Source: Muricea muricata (Eukaryota; Cnidaria; Anthozoa; Malacalcyonacea; Plexauridae). From it: a DNA stretch of 64,000 nucleotides. Shown here one piece after another: positions 10,566-21,904 of this stretch. Position numbers and translations under genes: made by a program. The notes below the pieces were generated by a model, which worked only from the letters and a program-made list of their open reading frames with translations, did no database searches and was not told the origin of the DNA. The stretch is taken from positions 36,285,059 through 36,349,058 of the forward strand of contig OY979718.1 of assembly GCA_963855995.1 (NCBI GenBank), read 5' to 3'. Each line of letters begins with the position of its first letter. Position 1 is the first letter of the stretch.

Positions 10566-11130
10566 ATTCGTCAAAAATTTCGCATAATCTTTGAGGAGCC
10601 AAACTGAGTTAGGCTTTCATTTGTGTCCTCCGCTCTTTTAGTGTAATATGTAACTTAACAATTTTAGAGCGACTTCAGATTTACAATTTTCCTTTTTTAA
10701 ATTCATGATCATCCTAACCGCTTTATTTTGAAGTTTCTGCAAACGGTCACTCATTCACACTCTCAATTCCCGTACTTTGCTGCAATAGTTGAATTAAAAC
10801 CAGTATATGTACTTTATACTTTTTAGTTGCACCTATACCAGATGAAGCCTTACTACAAATATAGTCGATGTGTTTTAGCCAATTCAAATTCTCGTCCAGT
10901 TGAACTCCAAGCATTTTGGTACTTTTTACCATTTGATTCTAATTTCAAGTCGTAATTGGGTATCTAAATTTCGTGTTTTATGTCGTGACCCAATTAAGAT
11001 ACAATACTCAGTTTTTCCCAATATTTAGACTGAGTTTATTTGCACACAGCTATTCCCGGACATTCCCCACGTAAACATCCGCCCTCTCCTCTAACCTCAT
11101 CCAGTGTTTCGCTAACCCCGTTAAGCTTTT
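10566..11130 (-). pseudogene. CR1-like LINE fragment
   Basis: On the minus strand, frameshifted pieces match the C-terminal third of the LINE protein at 60804-61950: KMLGVQLDENLNWLKHIDYI, the RLQKLQN.A.R segment, and APQRLCE at the 3' end where it joins the BEL sequence. It lacks a 3' tail, so it is a piece cut by later rearrangement or insertion. Confidence 0.65.
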
Positions 11131-11550
11131 TAGATAGAAAAATTTATTCAAACACGCTAACCCTGTCAACGGAAGCTGATTTCCACGGGGACGTGTGCCA
11201 ACAATTACAAATAAATTTGAAAGCTATTTACCAAATTATCTAAGATATATATAAAAGAAATTTAATTCATCTGAATAATAAAACTCACTCTCACTATGAG
11301 AGCTATCATCGGGGAACATTTTTAATTTTACATTGCCACTAAGTTGTTCAAAAAATTTAAATACCCCTTTGTAAACAAAAAAGTTGTCACTAAAATAACT
11401 CTTTTGGCCCAGCCGCGGGCTAAGATATCGTAAAAAGCCGCCCGCTCGTGCAGCCAATCAGATTGCAGGAAATCACAAAATAACTCTAGTCGTGCACAAA
11501 TAAAAAAATAGCATTATCATAAGAGTAGGATACAGAAGTTAGATATATTT
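11131..11550. other. No gene seen
   Basis: AT-rich sequence between two LINE remnants. A minus-strand open frame of 73 codons (11236-11457) resembles no family I recognise. Confidence 0.3.
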
Positions 11551-12967
11551 ACAAACAATCAATCAATTAATCAATCAAGGAGAGAAGAGATTCTTTTTCG
11601 AAAGGCAAAAATGGATTTGCTCTCTCTAATTTCTTTTGCAATAGAATTTCAAAGGTGTGGTCCGTCATACATGAAAATTTTTTTCATGTTATTAGGACGC
11701 AGCTGTGGTAGACAAAGACCACATTAAATGTATCTAAGATGATACTTTGTTTTCTCACCTTTATATGTCAAAGGAGTTGTGATAGTGAGAGTGATTCAAG
11801 ATAATTTGATGTAATGATTCGAGCAGCTCTATTTTGAAGTTTTTGTAGTCTTCTTGATTGTGTGTCACCGAACAGAGCAGTAGTCAAAGTATGGGCGCAT
11901 TATACACAGAAACAAGGGCTTGCTTGTCAGCAATTTCTTTCATTGGTCTAAGAACAGGTATACCGGGTGTTATTTTTTTGCAAATAATCTCAGTGTTACT
12001 TTTCCAAGATAAATGTTGGTCAATTGTCACCCCAAGAGTTTTGGATTCAGAAACTTGATTAACTGATTCGTTTTCAATCTTAACATTTAGTTGCAAATCT
12101 GAAATACTTCTAATCATTTGTTTAGACCTATTTACCATAAACTCTGTCTTAGCTACGTTCAGACTAAGTTTATTGGCAATGAACCATCTTTTAAGGTTTT
12201 CTAAGTCAGAGTTCACTGTAGCCACAACGTCGGTAATAGAGTCCCCAGAAGCGGTTACATTAATGTCATCGAGTTGGGTTTTATATAGACTTTGAGGCAA
12301 GTCATTTATATATCATAGGAAAAATAGTGCACATTTGATCAATTTATCTGACGAAACAGAGTTTTTGACTAGGCATTTCTGCTTTCTATTTGAGATATAC
12401 GATTTGAGAAAAGATAGTGCTTCCACTCTTCTCTTCCGTACAACTCTAGTTTTTTTAATAAAATTTGATGGTCAACAGTGCTTTCTTTAAGTCAATTAAG
12501 ACTACCAGGTTGAATTTTTTGCGGTCTAAGTTCATATACCACTCGTTTGTACAGTCCAGTAATGCTGTAGTTGTAGAGATAAATTTTCGAAAACCAAATT
12601 GACAATAGCCTAGATGCCCAAATTTGGTAAAATAGTCATATAGCTGATCATACAGAATCCGTTCCATAATTTTACTGATTGTTAGTAAAACTGAAATTTG
12701 TCTGTAATTTCCTGCCATGTTTTGGTATACACAAAGCATATTTATGTAGCTAAACATCACACATAAAAAAATTTCTTCAAAAATCATATTTACTCCATTA
12801 TAAATGCCTTGATCTATATACACTGTCCTAAAATCTATAATCTTTACATTACCAAATATACTATTGTCAACTATATGGACTAAAATGTTCGCCCTTCCCC
12901 CCCCCCTCCCCCCTGCAAGCTTACATGGCTTCGGCTTCCACCGCCTAAGCTTTACCGGCTTACACAC
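11551..12967 (-). pseudogene. CR1-like LINE, reverse transcriptase region
   Basis: Minus-strand pieces in order are GNYRQISVLLTISKIMERIL and FGFRKFISTTTALLDCTNEW (fingers), VVLIDLKKAL (motif A with its aspartate), and a C-terminal part with NVAKTEFMV and ESKTLGVTIDQHLSW. The catalytic FADD segment is lost between 12300 and 12455. The 3' end, near 11552-11578, carries a short tail of TTGATT-type units, as expected for CR1/L2-group elements. It is 5' truncated and multiply frameshifted. Confidence 0.7.
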
Positions 12968-13180
12968 TTTAAAAAAAACGGCTTATGATCAGTATTTAAT
13001 GAAATCACACGTTGCATGTCCGAATTAATAATTTACACACATGAACATATAAGTCATGAATACACAGTCGTGAAAATATTCTCCCGACTGGAAAAGCTTC
13101 GTGCCACAATTGTGACGAAATATCTCGACCAAAGAAAAAACACAACAAATCGTCAGTTCGAACAAAACGCGTACGCATGT

Positions 13181-13350
13181 AATATTAGAGAGGTTCAGAT
13201 TTGACTTCCACTACCGCTACCACAACCTTAATCAATCTTTCAGCCAATCAAATGAGCTTGGTCTACCCAACTGGCCAATCGGGTTGCTTAAAAATCGAGA
13301 TAAGGTAGCAGTAGTGGTAGTGGAAGTCCAACCTGAACCTCTCTAATATT
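13181..13350. repeat. Hairpin MITE, TIR 'tattagagaggttcag'
   Basis: Both ends carry AATATTAGAGAGGTTCAG followed by a 'gacttccactac' block in inverse orientation. The middle is about 100 bp with two ccaat/attgg motifs. It encodes no protein. Confidence 0.65.
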
Positions 13351-14112
13351 AATCAGCCAGACCTGGCGGACTTTAGTTCCACGCACATTAGAAAATAAGA
13401 ATAATATTAGGCACTTGGATGTTTGACGCGCAATACAGGAGCTAGTTTAATACGCGAAATTATTTCGATTGGTATTTACTTGTAGCGTAGACCACGATAT
13501 ATATTTCTTATTTGCTAAGTACGTCACCAAATCACATGTTACGTTTCGTGAATTCGACAAATAGCTGCATACCCTAAACCTCTACTAAGCCAAGTCCCTA
13601 ACTGGCTCTATTGTAAATAGTTCTTGCCCAGTCATCATGTTTCTGCTTTATTATTGAAGCAAACAGCGTTTTACATGAAGCCAGCAAATGAGCAAGATTT
13701 TCTTTACCATCTCCACACAACCTGCACTTGTCCATATTATTCCGTCTTGAATGGTCATCAGTGTAGCCTCAGTACTTGTTGCAATTTCCTTTCTTTCAAC
13801 CCTAACCAGCTATTTTTCACAGCATTCTGGTTCACTAACATTTTCCACATCTGGCCATGTAAGTTATTTTTGTTCAACATCTTCATTCGCTTTTGCTGAA
13901 CTTGTTTTCGCATAAACTGACTTGCTTTCTTTGGTATAATCAGCTCGTTTTCTATACGAAAACTGCCTTCTTCTGTGGATTTCGTATCTGTTCAGTATTG
14001 TCACTGCTTCTTTCAATCTTGTTCCTGCCCATTTCATGTTGTTTCACACTCTTCATATATTTGCTTTTATTTGCTTTACGTATAAATAGCCATCTCAACA
14101 TTAACAATTCCG

Positions 14113-14699
14113 TTATGTTATGTTATGTTATGTTATGTTATGTTATGTTATGTTATGTTATGTTATGTTATGTTATGTTATGTTATGTTATGTTATGTTA
14201 TGTTATGTTATGTTATGTTATGTTATGTTATGTTATGTTATGTTATGTTATGTTATGTTATGTTATGTTATGTTATGTTATGTTATGTTATGTTATGTTA
14301 TGTTATGTTATGTTATGTTATGTTATGTTATGTTATGTTATGTTATGTTATGTTATGTTATGTTATGTTATGTTATGTTATGTTATGTTATGTTATGTTA
14401 TGTTATGTTATGTTATGTTATGTTATGTTATGTTATGTTATGTTATGTTATGTTATGTTATGTTATGTTATGTTATGTTATGTTATGTTATGTTATGTTA
14501 TGTTATGTTATGTTATGTTATGTTATGTTATGTTATGTTATGTTATGTTATGTTATGTTATGTTATGTTATGTTATGTTATGTTATGTTATGTTATGTTA
14601 TGTTATGTTATGTTATGTTATGTTATGTTATGTTATGTTATGTTATGTTATGTTATGTTATGTTATGTTATGTTATGTTATGTTATGTTATGTTATGTT
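14113..14699. repeat. (TTATG)n microsatellite
   Basis: About 117 nearly perfect pentanucleotide copies. Five is not a multiple of three and the unit contains no stop in any + frame, so long spurious Met-Leu-Cys-Tyr-Val frames appear. They are not genes. Confidence 0.97.
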
Positions 14700-15219
14700 C
14701 TGTTATGTTGTGTATTGTTGTGTTGTGTATTGTTGTGTTGTGTTGTGTTGTGTTGTGTTGTGTTGTGTTGTGTTGTGTTGTGTTGTGTTGTGTTGTGTTG
14801 TGTTGTGTTGTGTTGTGTTGTGTTGTGTTGTGTTGTGTTGTGTTGTGTTGTGTTGTGTTGTGTTGTGTTGTGTTGTGTTGTGTTGTGTTGTGTTGTGTTG
14901 TGTTGTGTTGTGTTGTGTTGTGTTGTGTTGTGTTGTGTTGTGTTGTGTTGTGTTGTGTTGTGTTGTGTTGTGTTGTGTTGTGTTGTGTTGTGTTGTGTTG
15001 TGTTGTGTTGTGTTGTGTTGTGTTGTGTTGTGTTGTGTTGTGTTGTGTTGTGTTGTGTTGTGTTGTGTTGTGTTGTGTTGTGTTGTGTTGTGTTGTGTTG
15101 TGTTGTGTTGTGTTGTGTTGTGTTGTGTTGTGTTGTGTTGTGTTGTGTTGTGTTGTGTTGTGTTGTGTTGTGTTGTGTTGTGTTGTGTTGTGTTGTGTTG
15201 TGTTGTGTTGTGTTGTGTT
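14700..15219. repeat. (TGTTG)n microsatellite
   Basis: About 100 nearly perfect copies. It follows the TTATG array through a junction of under 30 bp with a few variant units (tgttc, tgtat). It differs from the first array by one base per unit. Confidence 0.97.
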
Positions 15220-16618
15220 AAGTAACCCTCTTTCACCATGATCTCGTCGCAGATAGAGTCTTTCAACTGCAGCTCATGGTTGTCAGCATTGGCTCATATG
15301 CATACGTTTTCTTCCAGTTATATCCAGCTTCTCAAATTCTTGTCCATTCCATTTTATTACACCAAATGAATAGGTCAATTTCGACTCTACCAGTTCATTA
15401 CATGCTTTGCTTATTCTTCGCATTCAGTTCCGACCTTCAAACTGTTTTACAGTTTTTCGTAAAATATTTCTTCAATTGCTCTTTCATTTTCCATGTGCAG
15501 ATCTATCTTTTTTAGGAAACCTAGGCATGGGTAATTTTCTCCTCTCTGTATATATTCAATAGTCTTTCAAGCATCCAGTACAATCTGTCTGCCTTCTTCA
15601 TTTATTTCCCCGTGTTTTAACTACTGTATTGAACATTCCTCCTCGCCAAGTTCCAGGCCAATTGCACTGAACACATTTGTTGCCTCATTTAACATTGTTT
15701 GTAAATTATTTTTTGCAAAGTTGCATATGCATATAATTTCATGTCATCCATTAATTAGAGGTGTGCGATATTCTCTCTCTTTGATTGCTGGTCCAAACAT
15801 TTATCCAATGTCCATTTTCCTCAGCTCAATTTTAGCATGATGCTTATACAGAACAATAATTGGCTTAACGAGTCTCCTTGAAAAAGTCCTTTTTCAATGT
15901 TAATCATTTCTGATCTATCTATCTTATTATCCCGCCTTATCATGATGACCTGCGTTTTCCAGTTTTTGCTTACCTTCTCGCAGATCTGTATGGGGATTTA
16001 CAATGGCGAGCGCTACGCGCTCGTATTTTATCTATTACTTAAAACATTCTATAGGTCTGCCATGCTGATATCGTGTTGCTAACCATCCTTCACTAATATT
16101 GTAGACAGTCTGAATCTCTTGTCGTATCAAATCTACCCATCCTCTCTAACTGCCACTTTTATCCCATTCATTATCCTTCACCCCCGTGTTTTAAGATACG
16201 GTTAATACGGCTGCTCTTAACTACAACGAATTTGATTGACTGAAATTAAGTTCAATTCAATTTATGTTTTGTCTTGTCAATTGCCAAGCATTTTAATTTT
16301 TTTGAATTTTGCAAAATTAAAATTTTTGACGACTAAAAACAAGAAAAAAGACATGTATTTACTTCACTATAATTTTTCAACATTTTTCAATTTCTCAATT
16401 ATGCGATAGGTTGACTACCTCGAACCGAAATAAATGAATCTTTTTGAAAAGTGGTTATGGAATGTGATGACACACGTTGTGTTATTTTCATATCCAATTG
16501 CAAGAAAGCAGAATATCTCGATAGAATAGAGTTACAAAGATTCTAAAAAAGTTATGATATTCAAATGATCTTTGCAATGCAGCCGTTTCAAATTAAAAAC
16601 TTGCTGGTACTGGAGAAG

Positions 16619-16769
16619 TAGTAGCGAAGCCAGCCTGACATTTGGTCATGCAAATGCAAATTGTTCTGTGTTTTTGACCGTATAAGGAATGAATTTCTAA
16701 AGAAATGAATAATGATAATGATTTAAATTTGCATAGCATGACCAAATTGTCGGGCTGGCTTCACTACTG
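16619..16769. repeat. hAT-type MITE, CAGTAGCGAAGCC family
   Basis: A 151-bp element whose inverted ends read (T/C)AGTAGCGAAGCCAGC. It is flanked by the 8-bp duplication tgga(g/a)aag at 16611-16618 and 16770-16777. Eight-base duplications and CAG-type ends are typical of hAT transposons. Same family as 39676-39821. Confidence 0.8.
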
Positions 16770-17097
16770 TGGAAAAGTCGTGTTGCTCGGACAAATGTTC
16801 AACTTCTAAAAGGCTTATTTCGAAGATTTAGAGGAAGACTGGTACAAAAACCTGTTTACGATAGGATTATGGGGCGGAATTTGGGGAGGGGGGGGGTGAG
16901 CCTTTTTCAGTCCCACAATGACATTAGAGACAAGATCGTTATGGGTCTTTTAAATTGATTCCATAAGACATACTGACAATTTTCTTTTAATTGATTTACA
17001 GCTTTAGGAAAAACTTCTGAACTTTTCAAACAAGAACCACTATAGAAGAGTGAATCATGCCCTTATGGTGCACGTTTTGATTATTTCACATCAGTGA

Positions 17098-17130
17098 CCA
17101 ATCAAGGTGGTGTTCTTTGAGGTGATAAAA
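17098..17130 (+). promoter_or_regulatory. CCAAT and TATA-like motifs ahead of the GT31 gene
   Basis: CCAAT at 17098-17102 and the TATA-like GATAAAA at 17124-17130 lie 25-55 bp before the start codon. That is too close for a long 5' UTR, so they may or may not be the core promoter. Confidence 0.25.
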
Positions 17131-17152
17131 ATCCGTTCGGTGCTGATTCGAA

Positions 17153-17738
17153 ATGTTCCGTAAAAATACAAAGATAAAAAGAATTGTGTTAACAGTTTCC
17201 TTTGTTGTGTTAGTATTTCTAATTAGCAGTCTGCTCCTCAAACCAGACACCAATATACGCTGGAGAGCACATCTGACAATAGATAATCATCTAAAGTTAC
17301 GACGTAATTCATCTACTGGAAAAACTAAACTGTTGTTATTTGTTGGAATACTTAGTGCTCCCTCACGTCTTGAACGAAGAAATGCCATTCGTGAAACATG
17401 GATGACAGAATGTAGAAAAACGTCAAATGTTGTATGCCGGTTCTTTACCGACGGACAAAACCCGGAAGGACAAGCATTGGAAGACAACATTAGAATTGCA
17501 CTTGAAAATGAAGCAGCTGTTTATAATGATACTCTTCTTACTGAAGTTCCTGGAGGGTTAAATTTTGCCATAAAATACCTATGGATGTTACAATGGGCAA
17601 GCGAACGATACGATTTTCAATATTATCTTCGTCTTGATGACGATTATTTCATTTGCCTCCATAAGTTGATGCTTGAATTAGAAAGTCATCGACCAAAAGA
17701 GAAGTTACAGTGGGGTTGGTTGCACTGTGATCGTGCAG
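17153..17738 (+). CDS. GT31 glycosyltransferase (beta-1,3-galactosyltransferase-like), exon 1
   Basis: Codes residues 1-195 and the first base of codon 196. A short basic cytoplasmic tail and one membrane segment (about 11-29) give the type II topology of Golgi glycosyltransferases. The GT31 core follows: LLFVGILSAP (61-70), ERRNAIRETW (74-83), CRFFTDG (95-101), then YLRLDDDYFI with the metal- and nucleotide-sugar-binding DDD at 162-164, and LQWGWLHC (185-192). This family transfers galactose or GlcNAc in beta-1,3 linkage to glycans of proteins and lipids. The acceptor cannot be read from sequence. The exon ends GCAG|GTATAT. The ATG is the first in frame before the membrane anchor. Confidence 0.9.
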
Positions 17739-18296
17739 GTATATCTTAATTAGAAATTATGACCTTAGTTGTTCTCATTAATATCTTTTTATAGTGCGAA
17801 GGCGAGCAGAAAAATTCGGCGACGTTAGTGGTTAGCGAAAAAGCAAAGTTTTTCGCTTTCTACTTGAAAAGCAAATATGTGTTACCAGGAAATTTGATAT
17901 CATATTACAAATATTTATACATGGATATATCTGCATAGCACACAATTATTGGATAAGGCCGAGCATGATACAAAGAATTATTCAGACTGAGTTATTGTTA
18001 TATAGCGAATATTCTAGTATTGTGAAAAAACTCAAACAACTAACAATGCAAAATTATCTATATTTGAAATTTCCGTTTGCAAACCTTAGAACGCTTAGTG
18101 GTGTTCTTTTGGCGAAGATACTCTTGGAAAATCTTTTGATACTAACCTTCAGTGCTTTTGCTATCTTTTTCTGACATCAATACCGCTATATTGTCTTCGT
18201 CAAACGAGGCAAGCCTGCTGCAAGCTAGCCCTTTTATTTATTTTCGCGCGCTTTTACAAAAGGTATCAATGCATGGGGCCTGGGACCACACATTCG

Positions 18297-18386
18297 TCAT
18301 GTACTACGTCATCAGCGTCCAAAAAAATATTTTTGGATCGAAGTTCGGTCCACAATAAAAATTATTGGACGATGATGACGTAGCAC
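18297..18386. repeat. Hairpin repeat
   Basis: Inverted arms read 'atgtactacgtcatcagcgtcca' on the left and its near-complement ending at 18386 on the right, with an AT-rich middle. Likely a small MITE; no target duplication identified. Confidence 0.45.
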
Positions 18387-18672
18387 ATCACGATTGCTTA
18401 AGATATTGCGAATTGCCCCTGGGTTGTTGACCAATCACAATCAAGAACAATGTTTGAATGTATAATGATTAAAATTATCGAAGGAGCAAGGTCGAATTTG
18501 AAGTTCTGTAAATTAGATAGGTCATTAATGTACAAATAAAATTAAGAGCGGACCTAATACAATTTCTTGAGAAACCCAACATCGAAACGGGCCACACTAA
18601 CTGACACATGCTGCTGTGGTCACCCTGCCCTTTTGGCGAACCTACAGAAGTAAATAACTAAATAACGCATTA

Positions 18673-18797
18673 TACAGGGTGTCTCAAAAAGCGGAACCAT
18701 TAAGAGATTAATTATGTATTTTTTGAAAAAAATTCGTTATTTTGAATGGAAATTTATTATAAAATGTTAATCTTCTGCTTTTTTGGGACACCCTGTA
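18673..18797. repeat. Mariner/Tc1-like MITE
   Basis: A 125-bp unit with inverted ends TACAGGGTGTC(T/C)CAAAAA and flanking TA dinucleotides at 18671-18672 and 18798-18799. This is the usual structure of non-autonomous Tc1/mariner elements. Confidence 0.75.
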
Positions 18798-18905
18798 TAA
18801 CAGCGTTTCCATTTCAGTGTCGTAGGCCTAATGAGCTCAAGAAGAGCAGTGAAAGAATGTAAACCAAAAAATCTTGACAGACAATTGATAAATTAATGGT
18901 CTAAT

Positions 18906-19128
18906 CAGTGGCGGATCAGTGATAAATTAATGGTCTAATCAGTGGGTAAGTCCAAATAAATTGTAGCAGCTCAATTTTAATTTCAAAATAACTTTATAAC
19001 AATGTCATAGGTTATGAATTTCAAAAGAATAAAATCTAACCAATGAAGTTGCTTTGAAGGTATTTTAAAATGTAAATGTATCCTAGAATGAGCTGTGGTA
19101 ATTTATTTTGACGTTAGATCCGCCACTG
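18906..19128. repeat. hAT-type MITE, CAGTGGCGGATC family, copy 1
   Basis: A 223-bp element with CAGTGGCGGATC ends and an exact 8-bp duplication, ggtctaat, at 18898-18905 and 19129-19136. Its interior is about 90% similar, in inverse orientation, to the copy at 58585-58773. A 34-bp stretch spanning the left target and end is tandemly duplicated (18887-18920 and 18921-18954, the latter diverging), a post-insertion change. Confidence 0.85.
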
Positions 19129-19439
19129 GGTCTAATTATAAAAAGAAATGCACCTGGCCGTAAATTATTCCCTCGAAAATTTAGCCAAAACAGGACCAAC
19201 AGAAATCAGTGCAAATCAGTTCAAATAAATCATATAAATTATTTTATCATATAATTAAACTATAGTGCTATATAGAAATTTTGGCCACTCGGAAAAGTCA
19301 TGTTTACGATTTTCCAGCCAATGAGAAATCACGAAGTAAATTTAACCAACCAATCACAACGCTTTTTGCAACTGATTTTAAACTTATTAAAAATTTCCGC
19401 AGCCATTTTTAATCTTTCAAATTGTTTTGTACAAAGTTT

Positions 19440-19700
19440 TACCTGTAAAACCTAAAACCACGAACAAACGATTCAACCAAATTAATGAATAAAACGTTGA
19501 CGAGTTCAATGAAGCAGAAGAAAACCAAAATACTAAAAGAAAAACAGAACTAGACATCAATTTAATTCATTCTTATACCGAAGTGAAACTGCATTACATG
19601 AAAATAGACCACCGAAAATGGAAGAACTGTCGCCGTCTAAACTCGATACACATGAAAAGTGAGCTGAAAACGTTTGTTGAATATCGTTTTACTGTAAATA
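19440..19700 (+). pseudogene. Crypton/DUF3504 N-terminal fragment
   Basis: Frameshifted + strand pieces read KRFNQINE, VDEFNEAEENQNTKR and, further on, a LDTHMKSELKTFV segment. This is the start region of Crypton-type tyrosine recombinase proteins (an acidic helix, then NTKR). The catalytic recombinase domain is absent. Upstream CCAAT motifs (near 19318 and 19353) may be its old promoter. It lies inside the GT31 intron. Confidence 0.5.
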
Positions 19701-19790
19701 CTCGTTCTATATTGTTATAAAATGGCATATCGTTTTATAGTTATAGTACAACATTTTTGCCGTTGTTTGATATGCATACGAATGTTTATA

Positions 19791-19890
19791 TAATAAACAG
19801 AACAATACATGAGTGCTTGGAAATACCAGATTCAAGTTCGAAATAAACCTGGTATTTCCGCGCACCCATGTATTATTCTCTATTTATTTT
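19791..19890. repeat. Palindromic hairpin
   Basis: Inverted arms share 'aataaacagaacaatacatg' and 'ggaaataccag'. The loop is GC-poor. It resembles the palindromes associated with Crypton fragments elsewhere in the window. Confidence 0.5.
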
Positions 19891-20178
19891 ATGGTCATGG
19901 GTGTGTTAACCGCAAACTGAAACACTCTTATTTTCTATATTTTCACTAGTGAAAATATGAAAAAATATGTAAAGCGTGAAAAACGCGTGTGTTTTTAAGC
20001 AATTATATGTTCTCAGTCACCTTTATTGTTTCTCCACAGTTCTCTGTTTCATCACTCGAAAATAATATTCATATCTTCGTTGAAGACATCTAGTAACGTT
20101 AGTAACATAGTTTGTTGCAATTAATGTAGTAGTCGACCAGAGTTTAGTAACTAACATTTATCATTGTAATGATTTTAG

Positions 20179-20654
20179 GTGCCACGTGGTTGGATGAATC
20201 TTTCTATCTCATAAGTAAAGATATAGTGGAGTCATTTCTGAGCAGAAAAGACTTTCTAATGTGTAACGTCTGGGAGAGTCAGTCTATTGGATATTGGCTC
20301 AAAATTATTTCAAGCCTAACGACATTTACAGATAACAAAAGACTTTTACACCATCAATCAGGGTTTGATTCGGAAAACGAAATACAAGAGAAAAAAGAGG
20401 TATGCCATTCACTTCTTGGTATTCATGAAAGCCACCCAGAAAAGATGAGAAGTTTTTGGAGCATTTATAAAAAGGAAAAGAAGAATGATGCATACCATGT
20501 GCCTCCCATTTCTTATGATTGTAAATATCAAATTGAGATGGATTACTCGGTCTGGAATGGCGACAAATTTTGGTTTTCTGAACCAAAACCATGTAAAGAT
20601 AATCCAATATGGGGCCGTGTTGGAGAGTACAAAGGACGAAATTTTCACGAATAA
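20179..20654 (+). CDS. GT31 glycosyltransferase, exon 2 (C-terminal half)
   Basis: Completes a 353-residue protein, the usual length for the family. After the splice come a DESFYLISKDIVESFL segment (the GT31 helix after the acceptor-binding loop), then VWESQSIGYWL. There the family normally has an acidic E-D-V/D motif before (V/L)G. Here glutamate 228 is kept but the next two residues are Ser-Gln. CHSLLGIHESHPEKM corresponds to the C-terminal His region. Two cysteines near the end (in YDCKYQ and KPCKDN) may pair. The stop is TAA at 20652. No AATAAA close by was identified. Confidence 0.85.
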
Positions 20655-21520
20655 CAATTATATTAGTTAGAAGTAGTTACATCCATTGCGGTAGCACGAG
20701 CTACAATAATTTTAATTTGTAACTCATAGATAAAAGCGTGAAACAGAAGAAGACAGGGCTTTTGCAGTAAAAGTTACGTATATACTGTCCCTTTGTCTGA
20801 AAAAAATCGTCATCCTATATATTCTAATTTGTAGTTTCAATATATCTATCTTATACAAATAATATTTAATTTCTTTTAATTCTTCATTGACGATGGGCAA
20901 TCAGTAGTACCATTTATATTTGTATTTGTATTAAAGTGTCATTTTTATTTTGTTCATTTTAATGGTTTTTGAAGCATTACGTCGGCTGCAGTGTCGCCGT
21001 TTTGAGCCATATATGCAAATTGGTAAACATTACGTTTGCTGTTGATTTATCTAGAACTATTCAGTGATCCTAATATTCAATCAGAAAGATTATAAGTATA
21101 GGTAATAGCATGGTTTCGAGCGCAATTTGGAAATAACATGCACGAGTAAGTTTTTCAATGACACCAACATTATTTCCCCATAAACCTGACCGAAAACACA
21201 GATAATGATTTATAGTGTAATTCTAAAGAGTCTAAAAAACTATCCATCTCTTCAATTAACTATTGTTACACTGATGCAAGAGAACTTATTATTATTAATT
21301 CATTATTGAAGGTTGACGTGAGTGAGCTAGCATGCGAACGATCTCTTTAACGCAGGAGTAACTTCATTTCAATTTATTTACCCAATAAATTTGCTGCTAC
21401 ATATGATTTGTGGATAAAATATAAATATAATAATTATTTTTTGTGAAACATAACGGAAGTTTTAGGACGTCTAACTTTTTTACCACAAATTATTTCGAAA
21501 TTGTTTTGTAACTAATAGTA
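20655..21520. other. 3' flank of the GT31 gene, no further gene seen
   Basis: AT-rich sequence without a recognisable repeat family or open frame. It presumably contains the GT31 3' UTR and polyadenylation region. Confidence 0.3.
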
Positions 21521-21892
21521 TTTAGTATAATTTCTTTAGTAAATAATAGTTTTCAAGCATTTTGATTGGTTACCTGACCAGTACATATGAGGCATTATTT
21601 ACTAGTTGGCATTTTTTCAAAATGGCCGCCAATGAAAGTCTTTTTGATGTTTTATACTTTTGCCTAAATTAACAAATGGAAAAAATGCATTAAATTAATA
21701 CAAAGTTTATAAATAAATTTATTAACAAACTTTGATGTTAAAATATTTGCAAATAAGTAACTTATTAAATACTTTTTTCACTATTTAAAAATTACAAATA
21801 CACTTTAGTATTTTCTTAGAAATTCGCCGAAGTAAACTGTATTCATAAAAAAGTGCATTTTACACATGTGTCGCTAAAGAAATTATACTAAA
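21521..21892. repeat. MITE with 'tttagtataatttctttag' inverted ends
   Basis: A 19-bp perfect inverted repeat at 21521-21539 and 21874-21892. The interior has an inverted CCAAT box (21571) and an AAAATGGCCGCC start-like context near 21620, a layout similar to the Crypton cassettes. The short frame that follows is not assignable. Confidence 0.5.
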
Positions 21893-21904
21893 ACAATTAT
21901 TCCC

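Larger units (their letters stand above)
13590..16180 (-). pseudogene. LINE of a second family, split by a microsatellite
   Basis: Minus-strand frames in the high-coordinate half contain GLFQGDSLSQLLF (motif B region), LMDDMKLYAYA (motif C, catalytic Asp-Asp) and a tract with FGVIKWNGQEFEKLDI. Beyond the repeat, the low-coordinate half ends in a CRLCGDGKENLAH-like zinc knuckle segment. The QGDSLS and MDD forms differ from the QGS and ADD of the CR1-like copies here, so this is a different clade, possibly near R2/NeSL-type elements. Many stops and frameshifts make it a fossil. Confidence 0.65.
17739..20178 (+). other. Phase-1 intron of the GT31 gene
   Basis: A 2,440-bp GT...AG intron (donor CAG|GTATAT, acceptor GATTTTAG|GT). 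Splicing restores a glycine codon and keeps the frame. It carries a hairpin, a mariner-like MITE, a hAT MITE and a Crypton fragment listed separately. The remaining parts (17739-18290, 19137-19435 and 19900-20178) show nothing codable. Confidence 0.85.

Noticed and set aside
13893..15266. Long open frames of repeating Met-Leu-Cys-Tyr-Val, Leu-Cys-Cys-Val and Thr-Gln-His-Asn residues
   Set aside because: They are read-through of the pentanucleotide arrays, open in all three + frames and one - frame simply because the unit lacks stop codons.
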